Shown here: positions 42,666 through 53,930 of the stretch, piece by piece
Position numbering within the stretch: position 1 is the stretch's first letter
Layout: every line of letters begins with the position of its first letter
DNA from: Hemibagrus wyckioides
Lineage: Eukaryota; Chordata; Actinopteri; Siluriformes; Bagridae
Length of the DNA: 64,000 nucleotides
Direction of reading: 5' to 3'
Assembly: GCF_019097595.1 (NCBI RefSeq)
Contig: NC_080717.1
Location: forward strand, 1 to 64,000
Program-made: the position numbers and the translations under genes
Notes under the pieces: generated by a model
What the model saw: the letters and a program-made list of their open reading frames with translations, nothing else
Databases searched by the model: none
Told to the model about the DNA's origin: nothing

Positions 42666-43033
42666 ACTGACGTGTCAGTGAACATTCTGAGGGAGAGGCT
42701 CCAGTAACCTAGGCTCATTGAATTTTTTTCCATGAGGTCCTATTGTACTGGGGCTATGACCAAGGCAGGTGGCAAGATGGGTTCTGGATCAAGACTTTTC
42801 ACTGGGTCATGTCTGTGGGAAAGGGCATCAGCCTTGCTGTTTTTTGGTCCAGGGTGGTATATAACAGTAAGTTAAATCTGATGAAGAACAATGCCCATCT
42901 GGCTTGGCATGGGTTGAGACATTTTGCCTTTAAATGTACTCTAAATTCTTATGATCTGTGATCACATGAAAAGGACAGAAGGCCCCCTCAAGCCAGTGCC
43001 TCTTTGATTGACAATAACTCTTGGTTTCCTACA

Positions 43034-43893
43034 TCATATTTTGCTTCTGCACCTGTGAGCTTCCTGGAATAGAATGAGCAGGGGAACAGTTTTCCAGGCA
43101 TTCCATGACATTGTGACAAGCACAGTTCCAATTCCACAGGATGAGGCATCATCTCTGACTACAAAGAGGAGGTTGGGGTCAGGGTGTTGCAAAATGGAGA
43201 GAGTAGTAAAACTCCACTTAAGTTTTTCAAGGCCACCTGTGCATTGGCTGACCAATTCAGCTTCTTGGGCTTCCCCTGGAGCAAAGCTGTGAGAGGGGTG
43301 GCTATGGAGCTATAATCGTGTATGAAACTCCTATAGGAGTTGGTGAACCCGTCACAATGTTGCAGATCTTTGATGCTGGATGGGGCTGGCTATTCCTTGA
43401 CTTTAGCGTTGTCCATTTTCACTCCCAAGTTACTGATTACATTCCCCAGGAACTTGATAGTATTGCAGTGAAACTCACACTTCTTGGCTTCTTCTATATA
43501 GTCCTCCACAGTCTCTGGGAGGGATAGTCGATACATCCTGCTTTTAGGGGGTGAGGTGTTTGGTAGGAGATCAATAGCACAGTCCCAAGGTCTATGTGGA
43601 GGTAAATGGGTGGCTCGATCCTTATTAAATGCCACCATGAGATCATGGTATTCCTGTGGAATTTTGACTGTGTGGGTAGGTACTGGGCTTTCCACAGAGG
43701 TAGTGCGGCATGGGAGGTTGTGGCCCATCCACAGACTGTGAGCCATGCAATAGGGTGACCAATGGATGAGTTCTTTGGTGTGCCATGATATTGTCAGGTT
43801 GTGGGAGCTTAGCCATGAGAATCCCAAGATCACAGGATTAGCCAGTGGGGAGATGATGAAGAGAACTAGTGCCTCAACATAAAAAAATTCCAA
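43034..43893 (-). pseudogene. Gypsy protease/RT/RNase H remnant lacking the RT palm
   Basis: 43893-43390: VILGFSWLSSHNLTISWHTK (aspartic protease C-terminal region), then YHDLMVAFNKDRATHLPPHR and WDCAIDLLPNTSPPKSRMYR of the RT N-terminus. The frame jumps from LPETVEDYIEEA directly to KCEFHCNTIKFLG, so about 110 residues with the catalytic YxDD are deleted cleanly in frame. 43255-43034: [18 protein letters not shown], the RNase H start (the usual DAS motif). The enzyme cannot have worked after this deletion. Confidence 0.75.
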
Positions 43894-44033
43894 CTTGAAG
43901 AGATATGGGAACAGTTTGACGTGTTATCTGTCCATCTCAAATGGGCTGGCTATCCACTGAGGTTCAAAGCGGTCCCTGAATCTTCCAGGGCAGAGACGCG
44001 ACGACTTTCGCTGGTGAAGTGTAGTCAGTAGTG

Positions 44034-44550
44034 TCAGGCTGTGGGGACAGAAAGGAGGGTTAACCCAGGCATGACACACCTCCATGGGGGCTTGTGTTTT
44101 ACCCAGCTACACACCTTCTCAGCCTGCAGTCTGGGGTTCAATCCATTCCTGAAATAATCTGCTGCTGATTCTGAAGCCTGGCACAGCTGAAGCAACTGAG
44201 CCGATATTTCCTGCCCTCCTGCTGGGTACTCAAAGTCTTCACAAATGAGCCATGAGAAGTGTGGAAAAGAAGTGTGCACCTGAATGCCCTGGTCCCAAAC
44301 TGCCAAAACCCAATTTAGAGCACTGCCGGTGAGTCGTGATAAAAGGAATGCTCCTTAAGTTGATGACTGAGAAAATGTCACACTAACGTAGTAACCTTCG
44401 GCAGTGTTCAGCAGACCTGTCGAATTTCTCAGTGAGAGCCATCCGGGCTGAGAGGCTGTGCAATGCTTTCAGGATGAAGTTGTTGTATGCATGCAGTGTA
44501 GCGAGTTGCTCCTGGTAGGCCACAAGTAGTTCTCCCAGCTGGTAGGCAAA
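44034..44550 (-). pseudogene. Gypsy gag remnant
   Basis: 44540-44383 holds AYQLGELLVAYQEQLATLHA and then LTEKFDRSAEHCRRLLR, the fish Gypsy gag N-terminus (usually PDKFDGSxxHCRGFL). 44306-44034 holds FEYPAGGQEISAQLLQLCQA and RNGLNPRLQAE. A deletion in between removes part of the capsid. Gag forms the particle that carries the RNA. Confidence 0.65.
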
Positions 44551-44556
44551 GAATTC

Positions 44557-44966
44557 TGTAACGTACAATTGGAAAACAATAGTGTAGATATGAAAGGTTA
44601 ATTGAAGAAAAACACAGACAAACAATCCAAATCGGCAGGCAAGAAAATCAGCAAAACAAGCAAGTAGTCTAAAAATCCAAACAAAGCTATCAGCAGAGCA
44701 GAAGCACCAAAAACACAATCTAAAATCCAAAAAGCAGTAAGAAACAAGGTCAAAACACATGAGACAACAAAGGCAATGAACAGACAAAGGCTAAGTAAGT
44801 AGCAGAACTAACAATACTTCTCACTGTTTACTGTTGAGGGCATGCTTAAATATACTGAAAGCAGGAAGTAACACAAAACTGAGTGGTGTGACCTGGAAGT
44901 GGTCAGTACTTTGGCGAGGGTTCTGTCTGTCAGTCTGGAGGGAGAATTGTGGCTAGCGCTGTTACA
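44557..44966 (-). mobile_element. Gypsy 5' LTR
   Basis: About 410 bp, beginning TGTAACAG (at 44966 on the minus strand) and ending ACGTTACA at 44557, so the ends are inverted TGTAAC/GTTACA. GAATTCTTTGCC follows as the primer-binding region. A TATA-like GTATATTTAAGC lies at about 44844-44855. The long minus ORF 44383-44787 runs through this LTR and is not a gene. Confidence 0.7.
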
Positions 44967-45615
44967 ATGATCTTTTTGGGTATGGGGGTTTCCGCTGCCA
45001 ACTTTAATTCTTCAACAAAAAAAAAAAAGCCCAGCGACCATGCATAGATGTGGATTACATAATCAGCCAGCAATGCTGCGTGTGTTATGCACTTGGCTCA
45101 ACAATCCCCTTTTCACCTTTTCCCATAACTGATTTTGATCAGTAGACACACAGTGAAATAACACTCAGAATAGCTAAACAAATGACAATGGCACATGGAA
45201 ACAGAGTGAGTAAAAATAAAGTGAACGAAGGGAACAAGAAACAGGTAAATATTATCAGGAAACAAACCAATGCCAAGAAAGGAGCAAACTAACAGTTCAT
45301 GGGTAGTTATTTACTAATAAAAATCTAAAAGGCACATAAATAAGAATTTTATGCTGGACAACAATAGAAAAAAAGTCTGATGATCAGTGCTCTAGTTATG
45401 TGATGGCTATGTAACCAGGGCAAGCAGCAGCATCACTAAGGAATGTACACTAGCAAGTGAAATGAGATTGCAAAAAAAGGTATGTGTGCATGTAAAGGTC
45501 AAATTTCATGATTTCTCACACACAAATACGCACTGAGGTAAATTTCTGAATTGATGAACAGAAATCCATCACACACAACACGATTACCAAATGTGTTAAC
45601 AAATTCAGAAAGACA
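44967..45615. other. Non-coding DNA
   Basis: AT-rich with a poly-A run at about 45017-45028. No gene or element is recognised. Confidence 0.5.
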
Positions 45616-46000
45616 AGGGTGCTGCAGACCACTATGCAGGCTCTTTATTAGTCCCTAGAATAGTGAAGGCTAGTATTTAGGAATCTGAAACAGTGACAAT
45701 TTTTAAGTCTAAACTGAAACTATGTTTTTTGAATTATGCTAAATGCTTTTTTGTTTGATAAAGGATCAGATGTAGATAGTTAAAAGCAGTAGAGTAAACT
45801 GAGATGTTTGGATGTTGTTGCCAGATTCAGAGCCGAAGGCTTGTGGATGATGGGATGTCAGATACATCTCAGCTGTAATAGATGGTTTAGATACTTAAAA
45901 CACACAATGCAGTAACTCACAGTGCTCAAAAAGATCACCCTTTTAAACCTTAAACTAAACTTTACACTTTTAAACTATTTTTGTTTAAACACACACATGT
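45616..46000 (+). mobile_element. L2 RT C-terminus and 3' UTR fragment
   Basis: Reads ESETVTIFKSKLKLCFLNYA (about 45680), corresponding to DSDTVSVFKSRLKTHLF of the L2 at 26040-31166. It continues into 3' UTR matching 30250-30490 with GGATCAGATGTAGATAG and GATGTTTGGATGTTG. Truncated at the 5' side, with no ATTGA tail visible. Confidence 0.6.
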
Positions 46001-46840
46001 AATACACACATCTTATCCTCTTGTCTTTCTGTCTTCCATTTTTTTTATTTCTCTGCAAGTAGGTTTAATCCTATGCTTTGGAAAGCGCGAGTTTAACTCT
46101 CAGAGAGACATGAAACCACAGAGAGAGTGAAGCAGCTAATGAAGCTGTGACGCTAACTTGATTTAGCAGAAGACAGATTAGTTTCAGCTCACAACACAAT
46201 GGCTAATGCTCACTCTGTCTGTCACCATCACTGCCACTATTCCTCCACCACCCCCCACCCTACACACACAAACACACAAAAATGGCCCCACTTTCTCATT
46301 CCTATTGGGCATTGGTACATTAATTTTTCATCATTTGCATAAACTCTGCTCAGGCCTGATCACTTCACTGTGGTCACTGTGGACTGGTGAAGACACACAG
46401 AGGGCAGAGAGAAGCAGAACATGATTATTAGTCAGATTCAGTGTAATGTGTGTGCTTGTATGTTTGCATGAGATCTTCCTACAGATTGCTCTTCTATTGC
46501 CTGTGCCTTATTCCTGGCTCTAAATCACTCTGTAAATCACTTCAAGGATTGAGGCAGTGTGTGGTGTCAAAGGACAGAGTGCTCCATTAGAATCCTGATG
46601 TTTTTATCACAGATTCTCAAATAAATTCTGCTGTTAGGTGCACACACTTGCAAAACAATGTGTTTATAAGAAAAGCTCACAGCACCTCAAGGAAAATACA
46701 TACACTGAGTTCACATGAAACCCCACCCACAAAACCTTATTAACCCTAACCTTATTAAAAAGTCTTCACTTATTTACAAACTAATATTCAGAAAGCACTT
46801 AATCCTGGTCAGGGTGGTGGTGGATCTGTTAGTCTATCCA
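46000..46840. other. Non-coding DNA
   Basis: The ORF 46206-46424 (CA/CC-rich) has no domain. No element is recognised. Confidence 0.4.
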
Positions 46841-46905
46841 CTGAATACTGGGCATGAAGCTGGAACATGCACAACCCAACAGACACATATATATATATAT
46901 ATACA
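46825..46905. repeat. Dispersed repeat fragment plus (AT)n
   Basis: About 50 bp (GTCTATCCACTGAATACTGG and following) recurs at 52225-52270 with few differences, ending in ACATGCACAACCC. It is followed by a short AT microsatellite (46888-46902). Unclassified fish repeat. Confidence 0.55.
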
Positions 46906-46929
46906 CATTCTGGATATGCATTTAAAATG

Positions 46930-48630
46930 ATTTAAAAATTATAAATGTATCCCTAATGATCAAGTCAGAGGTGACTATAAATCTCTGTGATTATAAATCG
47001 TTACTCTTCTAGAACCGTGTACTGTGTGGTCAAAATATGTAGCTGTGTAACCAGGAACTTACAAGCTTATGGGCAACACATTTATTTCTGGATTCAATAT
47101 ATATCCAGCAGTTCAGCAACCATAACCTGCTGTAAGTTACATTGCTATGCTATGCCCTATTGGATAGGGCCAGACCATATTACTGCACTGGACATTGTCA
47201 TCGCTAATTTACAAAGACCTACACTTTTACATTGTTATTGTCTGTCTTCATTCTTTATTACTGCAGTGTGTGTGTGTCAGTTTGAGGAGAATGAAGCATT
47301 TTTTCTCCAATGATTTGTCTCTTAATATTTCATGAGAACTTCTGTCTCCAGAATAGAGTAAAACAGAGACAGAGGCAGTGAAACAGCAAAATAAAAAGAC
47401 AGATAGTCTGTACGATATATTATTCAGCTCTTAAGCAGATGCTGTGTGCTGCTCCTGCTCTTCCACCTCCTTCTTTTCCTCCTCTTCCTGCTTTTCCTCA
47501 TCCTTCTGGATTAAGAGGAACTGGAAAGAACTTGAATACGCAGGAAACAGCATAAAACCTTGCATTAAAATCACATCTTTGATTGTAACACACAACTTCC
47601 ATTTAACACACAAGTAAAATATAAAAGCTTTTAGGTGACTGAACTAAATAAACTGCCTCCAGATTTCACACAGTCTCTGTGTAACTGGAACATCTAACAA
47701 TCACCAAAATACAGGAATAAAGTGAGTTTTTTCAGCATCGAGCCCTTTTGAAAAGACAGAATCATGGCTGCTCTGAGCCACAGATCACACATTTATCTTC
47801 CAGACTCAACACGGGGCCTGAAGAGCAACACAACAGAAATAGGAGAATAATGAGAAGAGATGAAAACTGGCAGCTGAGCAAGAGGAAGATGGAGTGAGAG
47901 AGAAAAGAAGAAATAAAGAGGTTCCTATTTTCCTAATTCTTTGCCTTTTCAGCTTTGACTGAAATGACAGAGGAGGAAAATCATTTGTTTAAGGTGGTTA
48001 AATAAAATAATTCCTGCTGTTATTTCAGATCAGCTCATCTCGTTTTCCCCGCAGGTCTAATTTAAGATCTCATCTCTCGCTCTCTTCACTCTGATTTCAG
48101 CCAGCATGAAATCTGAATACCAATCGAGCAGAAATGAGAATGAGAGACTCGCTCAATTCATCCCGATTCCTCCAACCCACAGTTGTACTGGACGAGACAA
48201 GACTCTGTACAAAAAAAATAGGAATGTTTACAGCCTAAATCTGATGAGAAATAAAAGGAGAAACAGAGACAGAAAGACAGACAGAAAGAGAGAGAGAGAG
48301 CAACAGAAAAAGACAGAAATGGATATCCATCTCCATCTGTCTCCACCTGTCTCTCTGTTCAATCTGATTTCCCCCAAAATTTATAATCTGATTAAGGAGT
48401 AACTTAGATATCATAAAAACAGAGTGATTGGTCACTGGATGGAGCTCAGTGGGCAGAACACAGCATCAGGCTTTTTGTCCTGTTTGAAATTACCATGAGA
48501 CTGGAACTAATTGGCTCATGTGAGGATTAAAAGTCATTCATGAATTACTCGGATTACAGTGTTAGAAATGTATTTAGTTTTTTTATTTTTGTGTCTGTGA
48601 CACAATCAATATATCAATCAATATATATAT
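46930..48630. other. Non-coding DNA
   Basis: Contains purine- and pyrimidine-rich tracts (about 47445-47510 and 48250-48300) that generate Glu/Lys-rich or Ser-rich ORFs (47431-47613 minus, 48106-48402 plus) without family matches. 47950-48120 is compositionally more complex and might be conserved, but nothing specific is seen. Confidence 0.35.
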
Positions 48631-48632
48631 AA

Positions 48633-48637
48633 TAAAA

Positions 48638-48677
<40 letters not shown>

Positions 48678-48696
48678 ATATATAATATTTCTTTTA
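48633..48696. repeat. Inverted repeat around (TA)n
   Basis: A 17-bp arm TAAAAGAAATATTATAT (48633-48649) is repeated perfectly in inverse at 48680-48696, with about 30 bp of TA alternation between. It can form a long AT hairpin or cruciform. Confidence 0.85.
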
Positions 48697-48699
48697 AAA

Positions 48700-50090
48700 T
48701 TATGAATCAACAGGGTTTATTTTAGCAGACTCATTTATCACTGACATTATAGTTGATGTGTGTTTTTATTAAAATTCATCTTTCTTCAAATTCTAATTTT
48801 CTTTAAGTGCTATTCAGTCCCCTGGTGTTAAACTAGGGCCACCCCCCACTCCACCCCAAACACACACATACACATGCACTGAAACTGTGTGTGTGTTTGT
48901 GTGTGAGCTTTTGGCTAGGTCTCAAACTGCAGCATTCTTTTTCCTGATGTTCTCTAGGCCTTATGCAGCAGTTTGATAAGGCTCCTCATTACAGCATAAT
49001 GAAAGTCTATAAATTTAATCACTTGTTTTGAATTGTTTTCAGCTGTTCATGTACAGATATTTCAAAGCCAAAATTCTAAAATTATGGATAATTACTTTCA
49101 GCAATAACAAAATTCTCAAATTAAAATGGCTCCCCAAAGGTGTCATTTTAACCCATTAACATAATTTATGTTGACTAATAAAATGATTACTATTGTTACA
49201 GCACCTTTATTTCAATCAAAATCTTTATGGCATTTAGTAGATGTTCTTATCCAGAGAGACATATAGAAGTGCGTTGTAGTCTCTGCATGGTTCAGATTAG
49301 TGTTATGGTATTAAATTATTGCATTATATTACAGTGTTAAAGTATCACATTGTTGAGCTATTTTAATTATATGTTGGTATTTAAGCTTCATCCTCTGAGG
49401 CTATCGATCAACTGACACAGATCCATTATGTCTAATCTGCATGTAATTGCAGATCTGATAGTTGTGTTTATACATTTCTCAGAAAATCATGCTAGCAGCA
49501 GAAATACTGTAATTTGTGTGTTCTTTACTTTTCAGACCATTACAGCAGCTTCAGTGAGCTCAGAACATTCCTGAGTTTTCTCAGTGCTGAGTGCTGCCTG
49601 CAGCCCATAACTGTTTCTCCTTTTACGTATTGCACATGGATCCAAGGTCATTAAATTCGTCTGACACACACACACACACACACACACACATTATTCTGAG
49701 AAAACGAGGGCTCAACTTGTCATCTGCATGAGCGAACATATCGCACCTTTAATTCTGCGCCACACTGAGATTTGCATGAAACTTCGTCCAATTATTCTCT
49801 CCTCCATCAATACCCCCCAAACCCCCCCCCCCCACACACACACAGTAAAGTATGTGTCAGAATCAGGACTATCCTTTGTATACAGTTTTCTGTTTCTCTT
49901 TTTGAAGGTAAGCTAATGGATTTTAAAGTAAATATAATAAGTACTTTATTCAAAGCCTCTGTTAAAGGTAAAATGGTTAACCCAACATCATTCAGCATTG
50001 AAACATCCCAGTGCATGAAAACTCCATATGCCTAAACCCTCCAAATGAGCAGTTACCCAGGAAAAACTATTCACAAAAGGCTTGACTAAA
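48700..50090. other. Non-coding DNA with (CA)n and a dispersed repeat piece
   Basis: 49229-49262 matches the first part of the dispersed repeat at 36061 (CATTTAGTAGATGTTCTTAT). (CA)n lies at 49663-49690. A poly-C run beside CA repeats at 49817-49845 drives the apparent ORFs 49728-49916 and 49772-50035, which I reject. Confidence 0.5.
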
Positions 50091-51200
50091 CAAATATGTC
50101 CCCTTCCTCCATGGCTTTCTGCACGCCATCATCCTTTCCAGACCCTGACTCCTTTTTCTCTCTTCCATTGGAGTTAGCCACAGACACATTTCTCTTCTGA
50201 ATTTCCTCATCTGTGGACCTCCTCTGCTGTCTATCTTCTAAACCTGGGAAGATTTCTTATTGTGTTCCTTGGCTACTGTTTGTATTATGTAGCAATCAGA
50301 GAAAACTAAGTACTCTCTTGTCTATATTATCATCTGAAATGACGTTTTCTAAGACTGTCTTCTACAAGGAAAATCTAGAAAGTTTTGCACAAGATTATCA
50401 AAAAACTTCACATCTTTTCTTCATGACTTTAATCAATGCTTCTCCTGCGCCAATTGCCAAGTTTTATGACTAAAAGGTTATGCAGATCCAGATCTGCTCC
50501 ATGCAGACTTTCTACTGCTGTCCCACAAGCTCAGTACTTGGTGCCCTTCTGTTCTCCCTCTAAACTCAATCTTTTGGTAAAGTCATAACCTCACATGGAT
50601 TTTCACAGACATTTTGTCAGATATTGCTGTTTCTACTTGGCTCTAAGCATGTCATCAAGGATCATCATTTGAGCTTATCATTTGAAAATTAGTCCCAGTA
50701 ATAATAAATTGCTGTCCATCTCAGGTGATTCATCCCCATGTACCTTCAAACCCCCAACTTTTTTTTAACCTTCAGAATTTCTCATGCACCACCCCATTAC
50801 TATGCTCCCTTCACTGGCTTACTGTAGCTGCTTGCTTAAGATTTAAAATCCCAATGTTTGCCTAAAAAACAAAAATGGACCAATTTACCTCAACATACTT
50901 ATAACACCCTGCATTGAAACAAACTAGGATCCTCTAGTACCACTTGACAGATCCCACCATGTCTGTTTTCAAACAACATCTAAATACTACCTCTTTATGA
51001 AGTATTTATATTAGCACTTAAAATGTGTTGTTTGTGTGCTTACCTCCTTTTGGTGAATGCTGTTTACAGAGTAGGCACCAAGTAAACTAATATAAGTACC
51101 AGTATAACCAGTTTTTTATAGAGACTTCAAAACAGTTCTGTAATTTGCTTTGGATAGGAATGTCTGCCAAAAGATAAGATATATAAAGATAAGATATATA
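50090..51200 (+). mobile_element. LINE fragment (L2/CR1-type), heavily degraded
   Basis: 50330-50470 reads TFSKTVFYKENLESFAQDYQ, a typical EN-RT linker. About 50515 gives AVPQAQYLVPFCSP, a decayed [13 protein letters not shown]. 50800-50870 gives LHWLTVAACLRFKIPMFA and then TSTYL. The 3' end near 51160 has GGATAGGAATGTCTGCC, the 3' tail signature of this group as I recall. The RT centre is missing. The tail runs into TATAAAGATAAGA repeats. Confidence 0.6.
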
Positions 51201-51204
51201 AATA

Positions 51205-51281
51205 ATAACCAATACATGACAATGGACATGGGCTATGTACAGTTTAGACATTGCTTGTGTCCATTGTCATGTATTGGTTAT
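51205..51281. repeat. Perfect 24-bp inverted repeat with 29-nt loop
   Basis: Arms 51205-51228 (starting ATAACCAATACATGACAATG) and 51258-51281 are exact reverse complements, separated by 29 nt. It lies just after the LINE tail at about 51200. The transcript would form a very stable hairpin. No transposon TIR is recognised. Confidence 0.9.
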
Positions 51282-51289
51282 GGACAATG

Positions 51290-52225
51290 TGCACTGTGTG
51301 AAAGCAGGACACCCCTTCAAGACTAGGGAGAGCTTCCTGGGACAAAAAACTGGGGAGTTGGGAGTGACCAGCATCTAATGTAAGCTTAAATCAATCACCT
51401 GTGTGCAGAACAACACTGGGACTTGGATAGGGTTACAATGAGAACATTAGAGGTACCACCATAGTCACTGCTTCACACTTTATGAAGAACGCATGCAGCA
51501 TTCAGATACAGAACTACTTTAGATCAGGGCTGAAGCAGCAGTGCTGGAACACCTCTGATGATTTTCAGCTTTTAATCAGAGACTTAAAGTCACTTTCTGT
51601 GACTTTAGCTCTCTGTGGAAATTTCTACAAATCTGCAGAAAAGTGAGAAAATTAGGTCATTCTTTTTTATCAGTGCTAATTATGAGAAGGGTTCAGCATT
51701 AGGAAGAGCGTGTCACTTCACAATCAGACATTGTAAAGAAGAGAGATAGAGAGATAGTTTGTGTGTGTGCCTCATTTGAAATTTCTTACAGGAAATCTAT
51801 GCTCTATGCTAGAAAATGGTTAAAATGGTGTTTGATGTCAGTTTAGAACTTTACTACCAAAGAAAACCACAAACATTATATCTATGAAAAACAGAAAAAG
51901 CATCTCTGTGCTGCAGGTGAAAATGTCAGATGGTGTAAAAAGTTACGGAAATTCCTCTTGAGGTGTCTTCATTCACTGCACAAAGCACAACTTAAATCTC
52001 ATTTATCATTACTCTTCCTTCAGATGTTTCTTGGTAAGAGAAACTCTGAAGCTACTTCTGGACTTCCTCAATGTATCAAACAATACATTGTGAAAAACAA
52101 ATCAATACTTTTTTTGTATAACACATTTAACAAAGGTCAATGGACACAACATAGCTTTAAAAAATATATAAATTCTGTATATAAATCTTCAATTTAGCCA
52201 GAGGCAACAGTGAATCGTTGGCAGT
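51290..52225. other. Non-coding DNA
   Basis: No gene or element recognised; the ORF 51958-52197 has no domain. Confidence 0.4.
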
Positions 52226-52275
52226 CTATCCTGTGAATACTGGGCATGAGGCTGGAACATGCACAACCCCAAAAC
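52226..52275. repeat. Second copy of the 46825 dispersed repeat
   Basis: GCAGTCTATCCTGTGAATAC and the following ACATGCACAACCCC match the copy near 46830-46880. Confidence 0.6.
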
Positions 52276-52319
52276 GTGCAGAAATACATAAATATATAAA
52301 TTACAGATATAAATATAAA

Positions 52320-52715
52320 ATGTATGACATGAAAAAGAAACTTTGAGAAGATCCACACTTAAAAGGGAACCAATCCTCATCAAGGTGACACTGAATTATT
52401 TACATCAGATTTGAAATTATTTACCCAGAGGTAGCAGACATAAAGTAATAGTTAATAGTTAAGTAATAGCAGTTGGATCTAAAACAGAACCTTGTGGAAC
52501 ATAAAACCTTTCCTTAGTATACATAGTGAAGTCACTATTTACATCTACAAACTACAATCAAAATAAGAGCCAGTAGAGGGCCACTCCCATAACTCCAACA
52601 TGTTCTAGCCTATCAAGTGGAACAGTGTCAAAAGCTGCACTAAGGTCAAGCAACACCAGCAGGGAGATACAACCATGACCAGAGGGTAGAAGCAGGTCAT
52701 TTATGAGTTTAAGCA
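52320..52715 (-). pseudogene. L2 RT and 3' UTR fragment, antisense
   Basis: On the minus strand from 52710: LINDLLLPSGHGCISLLVLL, then DLSAAFDTV (RT block A), LDRLEHVGVMGVALYWL, and QGSVLD-like sequence of block B. It then skips to L2 3' UTR wording (AAGGGAACCAATCCTCATCA on the + strand, 52364-52383). Everything from the catalytic box to the RT end is deleted. A 5-truncated, internally deleted copy without a tail. Confidence 0.65.
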
Positions 52716-53440
52716 TCTCTGGTTCTATACTATGCTAATGCAGATATTCTGAATGATAGATTTCATAAATATTATTTCTATGTTGACATTACTATAAATG
52801 CTATGCTATTAATCTGTGTCAAGATGAAGCTCAATCTTCAGTGAAAACAAAGCTAGCAACATTTGAAACTCACATGCTCAAATCTAGTTTTTGCCCTGTT
52901 CAATTTGAGTAAAAAGGTTTTGTTCATTCTAAATGAATAAGAAATCATAAGAAACAAAGTAGACTGTTTATTTTCAAAAGGTATCACATAACAAAGATGG
53001 CTTTGGAATTGTTAAGCAACCATCGCATACCACTTTCACTCTTTAGCGTAGTCTAATGTTCCTTTATGATGCTTTTAGGAAATATTTGCTTGTGACTTGG
53101 TTTAACCAGATTAGATTTATTGCTTTTTCTCCCTGCACCATTACTATAGCAAATGATAAGATTTTGTGAGCAAATGTCACTAAAGTTTTAATAAACAAGT
53201 CAGATACTAAACTAAACTATTTTCCAATGAATCTGTTCAGTGAAATGCCAAAGATTCTGTAAACTTAAACTAAACCAGTTTAAACAAATCTTTATTAAAC
53301 TAAGATAGTCTAAACTAAACCAGATTGAATTAAACTAATCTTACTCTTAGATTGGTAAATCTATACCAGTCTGGTACAGTTCTGATGTGAAAATATAGTT
53401 ATTATAAATTAGATGTTAATACAGTTATAAAATGAAATTG
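52715..53440. other. AT-rich non-coding DNA
   Basis: Includes a stretch re-using AACTAAAC and TTTAAAC motifs (53195-53340). Nothing else is recognised. Confidence 0.4.
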
Positions 53441-53930
53441 ACTTGTGTGTGTGTGTTTCCTTGGACAATGAGCCTCTTTAATTACATGGGCCGTCTCATG
53501 TGTTGTGTCATTAATCATGCGCCACATGGTTCCCTGCAGGACCTAACTCTCTGTTATTACTTATATGAAACATTTCTAAACATGCTCTCGTCGTTACCTG
53601 CGGCGTTTCCTCCCGAGGCTGTGAGGCTGCACATGATTATCCTCTAATATCGACCCGAGCACATTTAGTCAGCCGGCCGAGGGCAATCACACTCGCAATT
53701 AAAATTGCATTATGAGGTGTTGTGCTGCTCAGAGCACAGGGCCGAGTGCCATCTGAACTCCTGTTTACACAAAATCAGCAAATCAAACAGTATGGTGCGA
53801 TATTAAACTGCGGTCCTCTCAGTGAGCAAGGTTCTCCTCTACACACCTCTAACGGTGAACTGTGTAAACACAGACAAGTCAAACAGTCTCTCTTTTATGC
53901 AATGTGACATTTTGTTAAACTAATATCATC
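53440..53930. other. Candidate conserved non-coding element
   Basis: Complex sequence with homeodomain-type cores (CTTTAATTACATGG, CATTAATCATGCG, GCAATTAAAATTGC, the last a perfect palindrome at about 53695-53708). Higher GC than the surroundings. The overlapping ORFs 53432-53647 and 53722-53907 show no domain. Enhancer-like by appearance only. Confidence 0.25.

Larger units (their letters stand above)
42381..44966 (-). mobile_element. Ty3/Gypsy LTR retrotransposon, 5' part with LTR, internally deleted
   Basis: On the minus strand, in order: LTR (44966-44557), gag (about 44550-44034), protease/RT piece (43893-43390), RNase H (43255-43034) and integrase zinc region (42665-42381). The element ends near 42381 against the LINE fragment and the 3' LTR is not seen. 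The central RT is missing. All frames are broken. Confidence 0.75.

Noticed and set aside
44383..44787. Cys/Phe-rich 134-codon ORF that looks like a membrane protein
   Set aside because: Most of it is the Gypsy LTR read in one frame; only the last third is gag.
48106..48402. Lys/Arg/Glu-rich ORF of 98 codons
   Set aside because: Lies in a purine-rich low-complexity tract, is overlapped by minus-strand ORFs, and shows no domain.
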